This document shows, piece after piece, positions 7,873 to 17,000 of a DNA stretch of 64,000 bases (positions within the stretch are counted from its first letter, which is position 1; each line of letters opens with the position of its first letter). Below the pieces are notes generated by a model, which was not told the origin of the DNA, searched no databases, and saw nothing but the letters and a program-made list of their open reading frames with translations. A program made the position numbers and the translations under genes. The DNA comes from Azospirillum doebereinerae. Lineage in GTDB: Bacteria; Pseudomonadota; Alphaproteobacteria; Azospirillales; Azospirillaceae. Where the stretch lies: positions 1-64,000 of the forward strand of contig NZ_RZIJ01000027.1 in the NCBI RefSeq assembly GCF_003989665.1, given 5' to 3'.

Positions 7873-10800
7873 TTCCGGTATCGTCGATATAAGTATTACC
7901 TCCCAACCCTATATAGCCGTATCCTGTATCTGCTATTCCTCCAGGGAGAACAACAGTTACAGACTGTCCTGCGTTTGCGGTAGATTTTGCCAGGCCAATC
8001 CAAGCATTGGCTGTGGAAGGGTTGGAAGGAAGAGAGGCAATGGCTAGAGAGTTCGTATTTTGGTTCCGGTAAAGACAAAACAACTTTCTGACGTACGGTT
8101 GGAAGGAAAAGCTGAAAGTCTCTGAAGAGCTTTTAGCGAAGAGGGGGACCTTTTGTATAGGTCGAAGGGAAAAACTGTGGTTGGTGATATCAAAATTCAT
8201 CTCACGTAAACACATTCCACTAACAATAGAAGAGTAGGTTAGCAAATATAGGCTTGGGTAATTAGCCTTGTCACATGTAATAAATGTAGGATAACTAGAT
8301 ATTGATGTATTAGTCAAGCATTTTGTGGTGGAAAAGATTGATACTGGGTATCCAGTGGAAATTTTTACTGTTGTGGTATAAATTATGTCCCCATCCAGCC
8401 CATAACCGTTGTAACAGATGTGGACAAGGGTTGGATTGATTCCCGTGTAAGTCAGTAGGGCAGTTCGAGACGAAAAATCACTACTGTCAAAAACCACAGG
8501 TGTTTTGGGAGAAAATACACCACTCTGAGAAACCGATACGACAGTAATTGTTCCGTAGTTTGAGTTTCCTTGGTCACAATAGACCATCACATACGCCATT
8601 TGCCCTGGGGTCGCGATCATTTTCAGTCGACGCACCGCTGTGTTGGAAAATTGCACGGCGGTTCCGTACGAAAGCGTCAATCCAGAGACCGTCGGGGCAA
8701 CAACATATCCTTTGTTTCCATTCGCCACGTCGCTGTAGCAAATCGCAAAGGGGACGGTGTCGGGTGCGAATTCGATATTGACATAGAACACAGAGGAAGC
8801 CCGGAAGACGGCGGGGGTTCCGAGAGTGATCGTGGTCCCCGAAACGGTCCCCGCGACAGCAATACCCTGGCCAGTCGTGCGGTCACGGTAGGCCACAACA
8901 AAAGTCGTGCCGTCAAAAGCGATGTCGATATCCGAGATCAATCCTCCCGGATCCAACACAACTGAAGCGCCTTTGGAAAAACCTCCGGACCAATTCATGT
9001 CAAGAGCCTGAACTACAGTCCTATTGCTGGCGGTTTCATGGTAAACAATAAGAATCTGCGTAGCGTCCATGTATTGGGTCTGGCACAAGAAGGTCACGTT
9101 CCCCGCATAGATATCCATCGAACTTACGATGCTGGTCATGCGACCCGTGATCGGAACAACGTTTCCATTTGAATCAAGGGTTACAAAGGTGTTCGCCGCA
9201 ACGGCGGCTCCCGCGGTATACGTCGCTTCCATTTTGCCGGAGCCCAGGCCGTCCAGCTTCGTCTTATCGGCAGAGGACATCAAGCCGTTTGCCGAAGCCG
9301 TTGCCACCGCGGTGGAAGCCTTTTCCGAGTCCAACTCCACAAGCGCGGCCTGCACGTTCGTCGCGGCGATGTTTCCTGTAGCCGTAAAAGGAGTGGAAGA
9401 CGCGGGCACGCTGATGTTCGCGCTGCCGTCGAAGGAAACACCGTTGATGGTCCGGGCGGTGGAGAGCTTGGTCGAAGCCGCCGCGGTGGCGGTGGTGTCG
9501 AGCTTGGAGGCAGGGGTGAAGTTGCCGGCGTGCCAGATGGCGCTGCCGTTAACGGTCGGCGTCGCCTTGAAATCGACCACCTTGGTCGAGTACGTCACGT
9601 CGTAGGCGTTGGTGAACGAGGGGATCGAGCCGGCGGTTGCCGAAGGAGCGACAGCAAGGACAATCTTGCCGGAATCGTTGTCCTGCCGCATGTAGGCCGA
9701 CACCCCGGTGTTGATCGTCTTCCACACGCCATTGTCCAAACGGACGTTCCAGCCATAATGGACGCTGGAGGCCCCCCCGGCCGCAAAGCCGGAAGGGTCC
9801 GAGTGATTGCCGTTGGCGGTCAAGGCGTCCGTGATCCCGTAACCGGCGATGGTCGTCGGCTTGCTGGCGATGCTGCTCCATGCCGGATTGGACGCAGCGA
9901 TCGCCGAATTGATGGCACTCGCCACGTCGCTCTTGGCGGGAATGTCGGTGGCGGCGCTGTAGCCGATGGTGCGCCCGCTCAATGCGGTCAAGGTGGCGTC
10001 GCTTGCCTGCTTGCCGGACAACGCCGACGCCACGGCGGCGCTGGCGCGGGCGTCGGTGAAATAGAGGTTGGCCGTGCCTTCGGGCACGGCGTCGGTCGAG
10101 CCGGGCGACGACACGATGGCGATGTACTCGGAGCCGGACCAGCGGTATTGCGGCTTGCTGCCGCCGGGACCGCCGTCGAGCAGGACGTAGATCTTGCCGC
10201 CTTCCCCCGCGACCGGCAGCGCGGCAAAACTTGCTACCTCGATCACATCGTCAACGTAAGACGGCAAATACATGGCCGCGATCTTGCCATCGACCAGCGG
10301 CAGCAGACCGTCGCTGCCGCCGATGTCGCCGGTGCGCAGCACGTCGGACAGATCGGGCTTGTTGTCCAGGTCGTTGTAGCTGCCCGACACCGCGACCACC
10401 GCCAGATCGTCGGGGCTGCCGGTGTGGGCGATCCCCGCCCCGGTGGTGATGATGTAGTTGACGGCCAGGAAGGGCTGAACCACCGGCACCGGATCGGTCG
10501 GCGCGGCGGTGGCGCTGGTGGTGCCGCTGGCGTGCAGGTCGACGGTCGCGTCGGACGGACCAACGCGCGTGCCCTGGGTGGGCTGGTAGAAGTTGGCGCT
10601 GGCCGCCGAGTCCCGCCCGGCGATGTAGTTGGTAGTGGTGGGAAGGTTGACGCCGCCGGTAAAGGCGTCGGTGAAGGGCTTCACCGTCACCGTGCCGGTC
10701 ACCGGCACGCTGGTCAGTCCGTGGCTGTGAGCCGCCAGTTGAGCGGGGGTCAGCGTGGTCCCTTCGACGCCGCCGGTGGTCCCCAGCAGACGCTCGGTCA

Positions 10801-13321
10801 GACCGGGGCCGTGGCCGGCGCCCATCGGCACGCGACCGCGAAGATCGGGGACGGCGAAGACCTCGCCCGAGCCGCCGTAGGCGTAGCCGATCGCGGCGAA
10901 CAGTTCCGGGTAGGCAGCGACCGTGTGCAAGGCGCCGTCGCACCACAGCGCGCGGGGCGGCAGCGTCGTCCCGGCGAACTCCAGGATTTGCCCGGCCGGG
11001 ATCAACGGCACGTCGGCGGCGGTGACGATCGGGCTGCCGTTGACGGTGGCGCTCTGCCCGGCGGCTGGGGCGATGACCACGGCTCCCAGACTGTCGATGG
11101 TGACCGCGCCGCCACTCTGCCGTATCTCGTTGGGCGACAATCCGCTGAGCGCCGTATCGACCTCGGTCCTGGTGTAGGTCGTCGCCTTGTCGGCCTTGAG
11201 CGTGTCGAGTTGGTAGAGCGTCGCCTGGAGCGTCGTTTCGGTCAGATTGCCCGCCGGGGTGACCGGCACGCCGGTGGCGACGGTGCGGAAGGTGACGGTC
11301 TGGCTGGCCGAGTTGTAGTCGAGCCCGGTGCCCTGGGCGCCGACCAGGTTGACGATCGAGGCCGGGGCGGCGGCGGTGATGCGCATGGAGGTGCCGTCGC
11401 CGATCAGCCCGAAGCTGTTGCCGCCGACGATGGTCGCCGCCTGGTCGCGCAGGTCCTTGGCCTCCAGCGCGTAGTTCTTGGCCGAGTAGAGACCCGGCTC
11501 CACCTCGGTGCCGCGCGCGGTCTCGGCCCAGCCCTGCGCCTTGTTCATGTGGGTCAGGGCGGCGTCGCGGTAGCCCGCCGTCAGGTCGCGCGCGTTGACC
11601 GTGTCGGTCTTGGCGTTGATGGCGTCGGTCGCCGCGCCGGCGGCGGCCTGGGCGCTGTTGGCGCTGTTGACCGAGGCGCTGTCGGCGCTCGCCGCCTTGG
11701 TCGTGGCGGTCGCGGCGGCGCTCGCGGCGATGGCCGCCTTGTCAGTGGCGGTGGTCGCGGCGGTCGATGCGGTGGTTGCGGCGTTCGTCACCGTGGAGAC
11801 GGCCGCCGCCGCCGCCGCCGCGTTGGCGGCGACCTCGGCCTGGGCTGCGGCGGCCGTGGCCGCGGCGGTCGTGGCGATGGCCGCCTTTTCGGTGGCGTTG
11901 GTCGCCGCGGCGGTGGTCGCCGTCGCTTTTTCCGTGGCGATGCCGGCCTGGGCGGCGGCGGCGGTTGCCGACTGGGCGGCCTCGGTGGCGCTGGACGCGG
12001 CGTTGCTTTGGGCCAGTTGGGCGCCGCTCAGCGCCAGATCGGCGGCGGTCCTGGCGGTCTCCACGGCGGACTTCGCGGCGTCCACCGCCGTTTTGACGGT
12101 GTCCACGGCGGTCCTGGCGGCGTCCACGGCGGTCTTGTTGCCGGCGACGGCGGCGGCGGCGGCCGTGACCGATGCGCGGTCCTCGGCCACGACGCCGCGG
12201 TCGATCGCCACCAGCGCCTTGTCGCTGGCCACCGTGGCGGCGGCGGCGGCGACCTGCGTCTGCTTGGCGGCGACGTCGCCCTGGGCCAGGGTCACCGTGT
12301 TGGCGTAGCCGGCGACGGTGCCGGCCAGCGCGGAGACCGCCTGCCGCTTGGCTTCGGTGGCGTCGTGCAGAAGCGCCGTCGCCGACTCGCTCTGCGCGGC
12401 GTTGAGCGCGTGCTGCTTGGCCGAGACCTCGACCCCGTCGACCGGGCTGCCGGTCTTCGCGGCCCAATCCCGGGCGAGGGCGCGCGCGGTTTCGGCGGCG
12501 GTCAGGGCGGCGGCGGCGGCGGTCTGCGACGCGGCGGTCTGCGCCTGCTTGGCGGTCACGTCGGCCTGGGCCACCAGGGTCGTGTCGCGCAGGACGGTGA
12601 CCTCGGTCTTCAGGCCGGTGACGCTGTCGAGCACGGACGCGATGCCCGTGGCGCTGGTGGCGGCGTCGGACGCGGCGGCGATCGCGTGGTTGGCCTGGGC
12701 GGTGGCGGTGACGACCAGCGTGGCGGCGGCATCGATGTTCTGCCGGGTCGTTTCGGCGAGCGCGGTCATGCCGTCCAGCGCGGCCTGGGCGGTGTCGGCG
12801 TAGCCCTCCGCCCGGTCGACGTCGTCGGTCAGCAGCGCGACGATCTCCTCGGCCGTCCGGACCACGCCGTCGCCGACGAAGTCGAGCAGCGCCTGGGGGG
12901 AGCGCACGTAGCGGACGACGCCGTTGGCGTCGGTCAGCGGGTAATAGCCGCCGGTCCCGGTCCCGTCCGCCCCGCTGCCGCCGGTGCTGCCGCCGCCGAC
13001 CCAGCGGCCGTACTGGTCCTCGCGGATCTGCCACTGGCGGATCAGGTCGGCCAACCGCTTGGCGAGGTCGCCCTGGGTGGTCGAGTTGAACTGGTTGATG
13101 ATCGCGTAGGCAGCGGCCGTGTGGTCCGTGCCGGCGTAGGTCGGCCAGATCGTCAGGTGCGTGTTGTCGGCGACGTGGACCACCATGTAGAGCTGGTCGC
13201 GGTCGACGGTGAAGATGTCGCCGGCCTGGGTCTGGCTGGTCCACAGGGTCCCGTCGCCAACCACGGCGTCGGAGCCATTGACGACGGCGACGGTGCCGGC
13301 GCGATACCAAGGATGCGACAT
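7799..13321 (-). CDS. Long tail fibre with collar domain and predicted beta-propeller tip
   Basis: 1840 residues. The N-terminal ~125 residues (MSHPWYRAGTVAVVNGSDAV...) resemble a particle-attachment domain. Residues ~150-600 are Ala/Thr-rich heptad-like sequence predicted to form a trimeric coiled coil. Around 770-880 is a phage tail-collar-like domain (PAGQILEFAG, ALWCDGALH, VPDLRGRVPMGAG). A mixed shaft follows (SSIASKPTTIAGYGITDA repeats). Residues ~1400-1770 hold seven ~50-60-residue repeats with a Y-x-D-x-x-N/G-x-G pattern, consistent with a seven-bladed beta-propeller. The DNA for this tip (about 7.8-9.1 kb) is visibly richer in A/T than the rest of the gene, a sign of separate origin. 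Last large gene of the tail unit; probable receptor-binding protein. Confidence 0.9.
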   Translation of the reverse strand: MSHPWYRAGTVAVVNGSDAVVGDGTLWTSQTQAGDIFTVDRDQLYMVVHVADNTHLTIWPTYAGTDHTAAAYAIINQFNSTTQGDLAKRLADLIRQWQIREDQYGRWVGGGSTGGSGADGTGTGGYYPLTDANGVVRYVRSPQALLDFVGDGVVRTAEEIVALLTDDVDRAEGYADTAQAALDGMTALAETTRQNIDAAATLVVTATAQANHAIAAASDAATSATGIASVLDSVTGLKTEVTVLRDTTLVAQADVTAKQAQTAASQTAAAAALTAAETARALARDWAAKTGSPVDGVEVSAKQHALNAAQSESATALLHDATEAKRQAVSALAGTVAGYANTVTLAQGDVAAKQTQVAAAAATVASDKALVAIDRGVVAEDRASVTAAAAAVAGNKTAVDAARTAVDTVKTAVDAAKSAVETARTAADLALSGAQLAQSNAASSATEAAQSATAAAAQAGIATEKATATTAAATNATEKAAIATTAAATAAAAQAEVAANAAAAAAAVSTVTNAATTASTAATTATDKAAIAASAAATATTKAASADSASVNSANSAQAAAGAATDAINAKTDTVNARDLTAGYRDAALTHMNKAQGWAETARGTEVEPGLYSAKNYALEAKDLRDQAATIVGGNSFGLIGDGTSMRITAAAPASIVNLVGAQGTGLDYNSASQTVTFRTVATGVPVTPAGNLTETTLQATLYQLDTLKADKATTYTRTEVDTALSGLSPNEIRQSGGAVTIDSLGAVVIAPAAGQSATVNGSPIVTAADVPLIPAGQILEFAGTTLPPRALWCDGALHTVAAYPELFAAIGYAYGGSGEVFAVPDLRGRVPMGAGHGPGLTERLLGTTGGVEGTTLTPAQLAAHSHGLTSVPVTGTVTVKPFTDAFTGGVNLPTTTNYIAGRDSAASANFYQPTQGTRVGPSDATVDLHASGTTSATAAPTDPVPVVQPFLAVNYIITTGAGIAHTGSPDDLAVVAVSGSYNDLDNKPDLSDVLRTGDIGGSDGLLPLVDGKIAAMYLPSYVDDVIEVASFAALPVAGEGGKIYVLLDGGPGGSKPQYRWSGSEYIAIVSSPGSTDAVPEGTANLYFTDARASAAVASALSGKQASDATLTALSGRTIGYSAATDIPAKSDVASAINSAIAASNPAWSSIASKPTTIAGYGITDALTANGNHSDPSGFAAGGASSVHYGWNVRLDNGVWKTINTGVSAYMRQDNDSGKIVLAVAPSATAGSIPSFTNAYDVTYSTKVVDFKATPTVNGSAIWHAGNFTPASKLDTTATAAASTKLSTARTINGVSFDGSANISVPASSTPFTATGNIAATNVQAALVELDSEKASTAVATASANGLMSSADKTKLDGLGSGKMEATYTAGAAVAANTFVTLDSNGNVVPITGRMTSIVSSMDIYAGNVTFLCQTQYMDATQILIVYHETASNRTVVQALDMNWSGGFSKGASVVLDPGGLISDIDIAFDGTTFVVAYRDRTTGQGIAVAGTVSGTTITLGTPAVFRASSVFYVNIEFAPDTVPFAICYSDVANGNKGYVVAPTVSGLTLSYGTAVQFSNTAVRRLKMIATPGQMAYVMVYCDQGNSNYGTITVVSVSQSGVFSPKTPVVFDSSDFSSRTALLTYTGINPTLVHICYNGYGLDGDIIYTTTVKISTGYPVSIFSTTKCLTNTSISSYPTFITCDKANYPSLYLLTYSSIVSGMCLREMNFDITNHSFSLRPIQKVPLFAKSSSETFSFSFQPYVRKLFCLYRNQNTNSLAIASLPSNPSTANAWIGLAKSTANAGQSVTVVLPGGIADTGYGYIGLGGNTYIDDTGNVAYYGSGVCVGVPLQSGTLLLSK

Positions 13322-13358
13322 GATGCTGACCTCGCGGAAGGGGATGAATGGGTATATC

Positions 13359-13372
13359 AGTCAAAACTGACT
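13359..13372 (-). promoter_or_regulatory. Tail-cluster operator, site A
   Basis: AGTCA-GTTT-TGACT on the minus strand, a perfect 5-bp dyad, 38 nt upstream of the fibre gene start. It is directly followed by the -10-like GATATA. TTGAAT, 17 nt before TATACC, could be a -35, which places the dyad in the promoter spacer. Same motif as sites B-D. Confidence 0.75.
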
Positions 13373-13563
13373 TATTCAATGGGCCATGGGTAAACGGAGC
13401 GGATGGCGGCGAACTCGGCCTGCATGCGGGTCCATTTGGTCGGGTCGCCGTTGACCCGGTCCATCTGGGCCTCCAGCTGCTGGGCGGCGGGCCACGCTTT
13501 CAGATAGGCGGCTTGGCGCATCGCCTTGATCTGCTCACGGGTTTTCCTGACGGTCAGGTGCAT
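13372..13563 (-). CDS. Small tail-cluster protein, possible fibre-assembly or chaperone-like
   Basis: 63 residues, helical and rich in Lys/Arg/Gln (REQIKAMRQAAYLKAWPAAQ), ending VYPWPIE. Its start overlaps the upstream gene by 10 nt, so it is translationally coupled. Small charged proteins in this position, between tip and fibre genes, often act in fibre assembly. No sequence signature proves that here. Its stop codon touches operator site A. Confidence 0.6.
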   Translation of the reverse strand: MHLTVRKTREQIKAMRQAAYLKAWPAAQQLEAQMDRVNGDPTKWTRMQAEFAAIRSVYPWPIE

Positions 13564-14039
13564 GTCACGGTCTCGGTGAAGGGGAAGTAGGGGAAATGGT
13601 CGATCTCGATCCGGTATTCGCCGAGATAAGCGGCACTGATCGCCAACTCTCCGGTGGTGACGGTGTGGACGATGCCGTCGATGGTGACGGCGCAGGGCAC
13701 CGGCAGACCGTTCAAGCTCGCCTTTTCCATACCGTCGGCGGCGATCGTCGTTCTATCGAAGCCGGTCAGCGTCGGCCGTGGTTCGACCGCCGGCTCGGCC
13801 AGCGTGATGTTGACCCAATCGCGCTGCGGGTTGGCCGGCATGCGCAGCGCTGCGCAGCCCGGCACTTTCAGGAAATCGGCCTCGACCTGTCCGAGCTGGG
13901 CGACCTGGGCGATGCGGCCGGTCGCCGGGTCGTAATGGACCACCGGGATCTTCTGGTGGACGGGGCCGGTTTCATACAGCAGTTCGGATGGGGTCTCGTA
14001 AAGGGTCTTGCGGGTGATGCCGACGATGGTGTCGATCAT
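13554..14039 (-). CDS. Tail-cluster hypothetical protein downstream of the tip protein
   Basis: 161 residues. The start at 14039 overlaps the stop of the gpI-gpJ gene as ATGA, showing tight coupling. The sequence is beta-rich (MIDTIVGITRKTLYETPSEL, then VVHYDPATGRIAQVAQLGQV) with LNGLPVPCAVTIDGIVHTVT and a C-terminal YRIEIDHFPYFPFTETVTCT. No membrane segment or signal. Probably a structural component of the tail tip or a baseplate accessory, by position only. Confidence 0.65.
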   Translation of the reverse strand: MIDTIVGITRKTLYETPSELLYETGPVHQKIPVVHYDPATGRIAQVAQLGQVEADFLKVPGCAALRMPANPQRDWVNITLAEPAVEPRPTLTGFDRTTIAADGMEKASLNGLPVPCAVTIDGIVHTVTTGELAISAAYLGEYRIEIDHFPYFPFTETVTCT

Positions 14040-17000
14040 TTGCGCAGCTCCACGACTGAGATGGTGCAGAAGAAATCGCTGGGGTTGCGGCCGTAGATGT
14101 CGCTGTTGGCGGTGACCCACTCATGATAGCCGGCGCCCGGCGTTTCGATGACGCTGACCGAGACGCTGCTCCAGGTTCGCTCGTAGCGTTCGCTGGCGTT
14201 CTCGCCGCCGCCGTAGCCGACCACGGTGTCAATCTTCCAACCGCGCGTCGCCGTGATCAGCACCCGCTTCCCGGTGGTGACCAGCCCGACCCGCGCCTCG
14301 AAGACGCCGCTGGAGGCGTTCATGTTGGAGCACGAGAAATCCTCGATCTTCTGGCCGTTGACGGTCAGGTCGCGGATGTTGGCGCGGTCAATGGCGGCCA
14401 CCTGGATGGCCGCGTTGTCGATCAGCGCGTCGCCGATCATCGCGCGGGTGATGGTGACGCGCGGCTGGCCGTAGACGTTGGAGACCGCGAAGGGCACCTC
14501 GCTGTTGAAGCCCGGCTTCGACACGAGGAAATTGTCGGCCGAGACGATGAAGGCGTTGCGGTAGACGCCATCGTTGACCAAGGCGATGCCGACGACGTGG
14601 CCGTTGTTGTCGATCGAAACGCCCCAGCGCCCCTTCAACCCATCGACGACGCTGGCGTATTGCTGGATCGAGGTGTTGTGTTGGCCGACAGTTGATTGCA
14701 GAGTCTGAATGCTCGACGCCACGGACGAGGAGTTGTTGACCCAGGTCTTGATCTGGCTGTCGTAGCCGGCGATGGCGCCGTCGGTGTAGGAGCGCTGCTG
14801 GTCGATGCGCCAGGACAGCGCGCCGTCCTGATCGGCCCGCGTGCGCGCCTCGCTGGCGATGGCGCCCTCGTTGTCGCCGACGCGGCTGACCAGCGTGTTG
14901 ACGGTGCGCGCGGTGGCGCTGGCGGCGTCGGACACCACCTTGATCTCGCTCGCCACACCGGCCTTGTTGTTCTCGAAATCGGTGCGCAGCAGCTGGGATT
15001 GGGTGGCGACCGACTGCACGGCGTCGACCCGCGCGCGGGTCTCGGTCAGGATCGAGGCGCTGTTGCCGGCGACGCGCGCGTCGACCAGCTGCACGCGCTC
15101 GGCCATGGCGCTGTCGGCGTTGGCCAGCGTGGTCAGCCGGTCGAGCACCAGCGCCTTGTTGGCGTTGAACTCGGAACCGACGACGGTCAATTGGCTGGCG
15201 GTCGCCTCGGTGTCGGTGACCAGTTCGGTGATCTGGGTGTCGACCGCGGCGAAGCGGGCGTCGGAAACGCCGCGTTCGGTCCTGATCTCCTCGAAGCGGT
15301 CGTAGCCTTGGCGCACCGTTTCCAGCAGGGCGTGGCCGAGCGGGCCGTCGCCGATGACGTTCTCGACCTGCTCGTCGAGGAAGGAGAAGTCGATGGCCGG
15401 GATGCGCTTGGGCAGGTCGGCGTAGAACATCTCGTACAGTTCGCGGCCGACGTCGTTGACGCTGACCAGCTCGGTCTCGGCGTCGGTGCCGAGGTTGGCG
15501 TTGAAGTCGCCGACGTTGCCGGCGATGTCGACGGCCCGCACCCAGTACCAGCGGTGCTCCAGCCCGCCGAGTCCGGCGTGGACGAAATGGGTGCCCTTGG
15601 CCTCGCCGACATAGGTGGCGGCGGCGATGTCCTCGGTCTCCGACACGTGCACCTCGACGTGGTCGAGGTCGCTGTCGCCGGGGTTGGACCAGTCGAGCGT
15701 GATCTGGCGGATGCCGCCGACGGCGCGCAGGCCCGTCGGCTTGCCGGGCGGCGTGCCCTTGCCCCGCGCGGCGATCGAGAGCTCCGCCGGGGCGGACTGC
15801 CGGCCGTCGCGGCTGGCGGCCTGGACCCGGATGAGGTAGCGCCCCTCGGCTGCCGGCTCGATGTCGAAGCCCATGCGGCTCTGGACCTGCCAGTCCTGCC
15901 ATTGCCCGCCGGGCGTCAGCACGCGCGCGATGTAGCCCATCACCTCGGGCAGCGGCGACGGTGTCCAGCTGACGGTGATCCGGCTCTGCGGCAGGCCGTT
16001 GACCCAGTAGGTCGTCTCCTGCGCCGTCAGATTCTCCGGGGCGGGCAGGGCGCTGCCGACCAGTTGGAAGCTGGGCGGGTCGATGAAAAGGCCGTCCTCG
16101 ATGGCCGCGAACTTGGTGGCGTCGTGGAACAGGCCGGTGACTTCGAAGCGGCCGGGCGAGCGCTCGCGCACCGCCTCGACGTTGAAGGGGCGGGGCGCCA
16201 CGTCGCTTCCGGTCAGCGCCCACATGGCGTTGGCCAGCGGCGGCGCGTCGAAGGGCGGGTTGACGGTCAGGGTCGGGTAGAGGCCGTCGACGTTCACCAC
16301 GTCGCGTTCGACCAGCGCGCCATCGATCACCACGGTCAGGGTGTAGCGCCGGCCGGGGTTGAGCTGCACCGGGGCGTCGAGCGTCACCACGCTGGCGGTC
16401 GCCCCCATGACCCGGCCGCCGTAGCGCCCGCTGGAAACGTCGTTGGCGTCACCGCCGACATAGCTGGGATCGACGATGGCGATCAGGTCGCCGGGGCTGA
16501 CATCGGCCTGGTCGAAGGCGCATTCGTAGGTGACGCTCTCGGTCTCGCGGTCCTCGGTGTAAAGCAGCCAGCGGCCCATCCGCCGGGCCTGGCTGCGCGA
16601 GGTGCAGCCGTAGGCGGTGAAGCTGGTCTCGTTGTAGCCGTATTTGCGGATCAGCGCCGGGTCCTCGACCCGCTCGATCGCGGCCTTGTAGGTGTCGTTC
16701 GGATCGTTCCACTGGACCTTCACCACCGAATGGCGCGCCTTCAGGGCGGTGCCCGAATAGGTGAAGGTGCCGTCGATGACGTTGGCCGGGGCGACGATCT
16801 TCTTGACGTCGCGCGGCATGTCGGCGCGCAGGTAGATCTGCCCCGAGGACCAGTAGACCAGCCCGCGCACCGTCGAGGCGAAGGCCTGGATCACCTTGTA
16901 GGCGTCCTCGCGGGTGTTGATCACCGCGTTGAAGGAGTAGCGCGGTTCGGTGACCGGGTTGCCCTGCGGATCCTTGTAGCCGGCCGGCACCGGCTGGTCG

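Noticed and set aside
9530..13393. 1287-codon plus-strand open frame opposite the fibre gene
   Set aside because: Gly/Arg/Val-rich low-complexity translation, an antisense shadow of the Ala-rich coiled-coil region in high-GC DNA.
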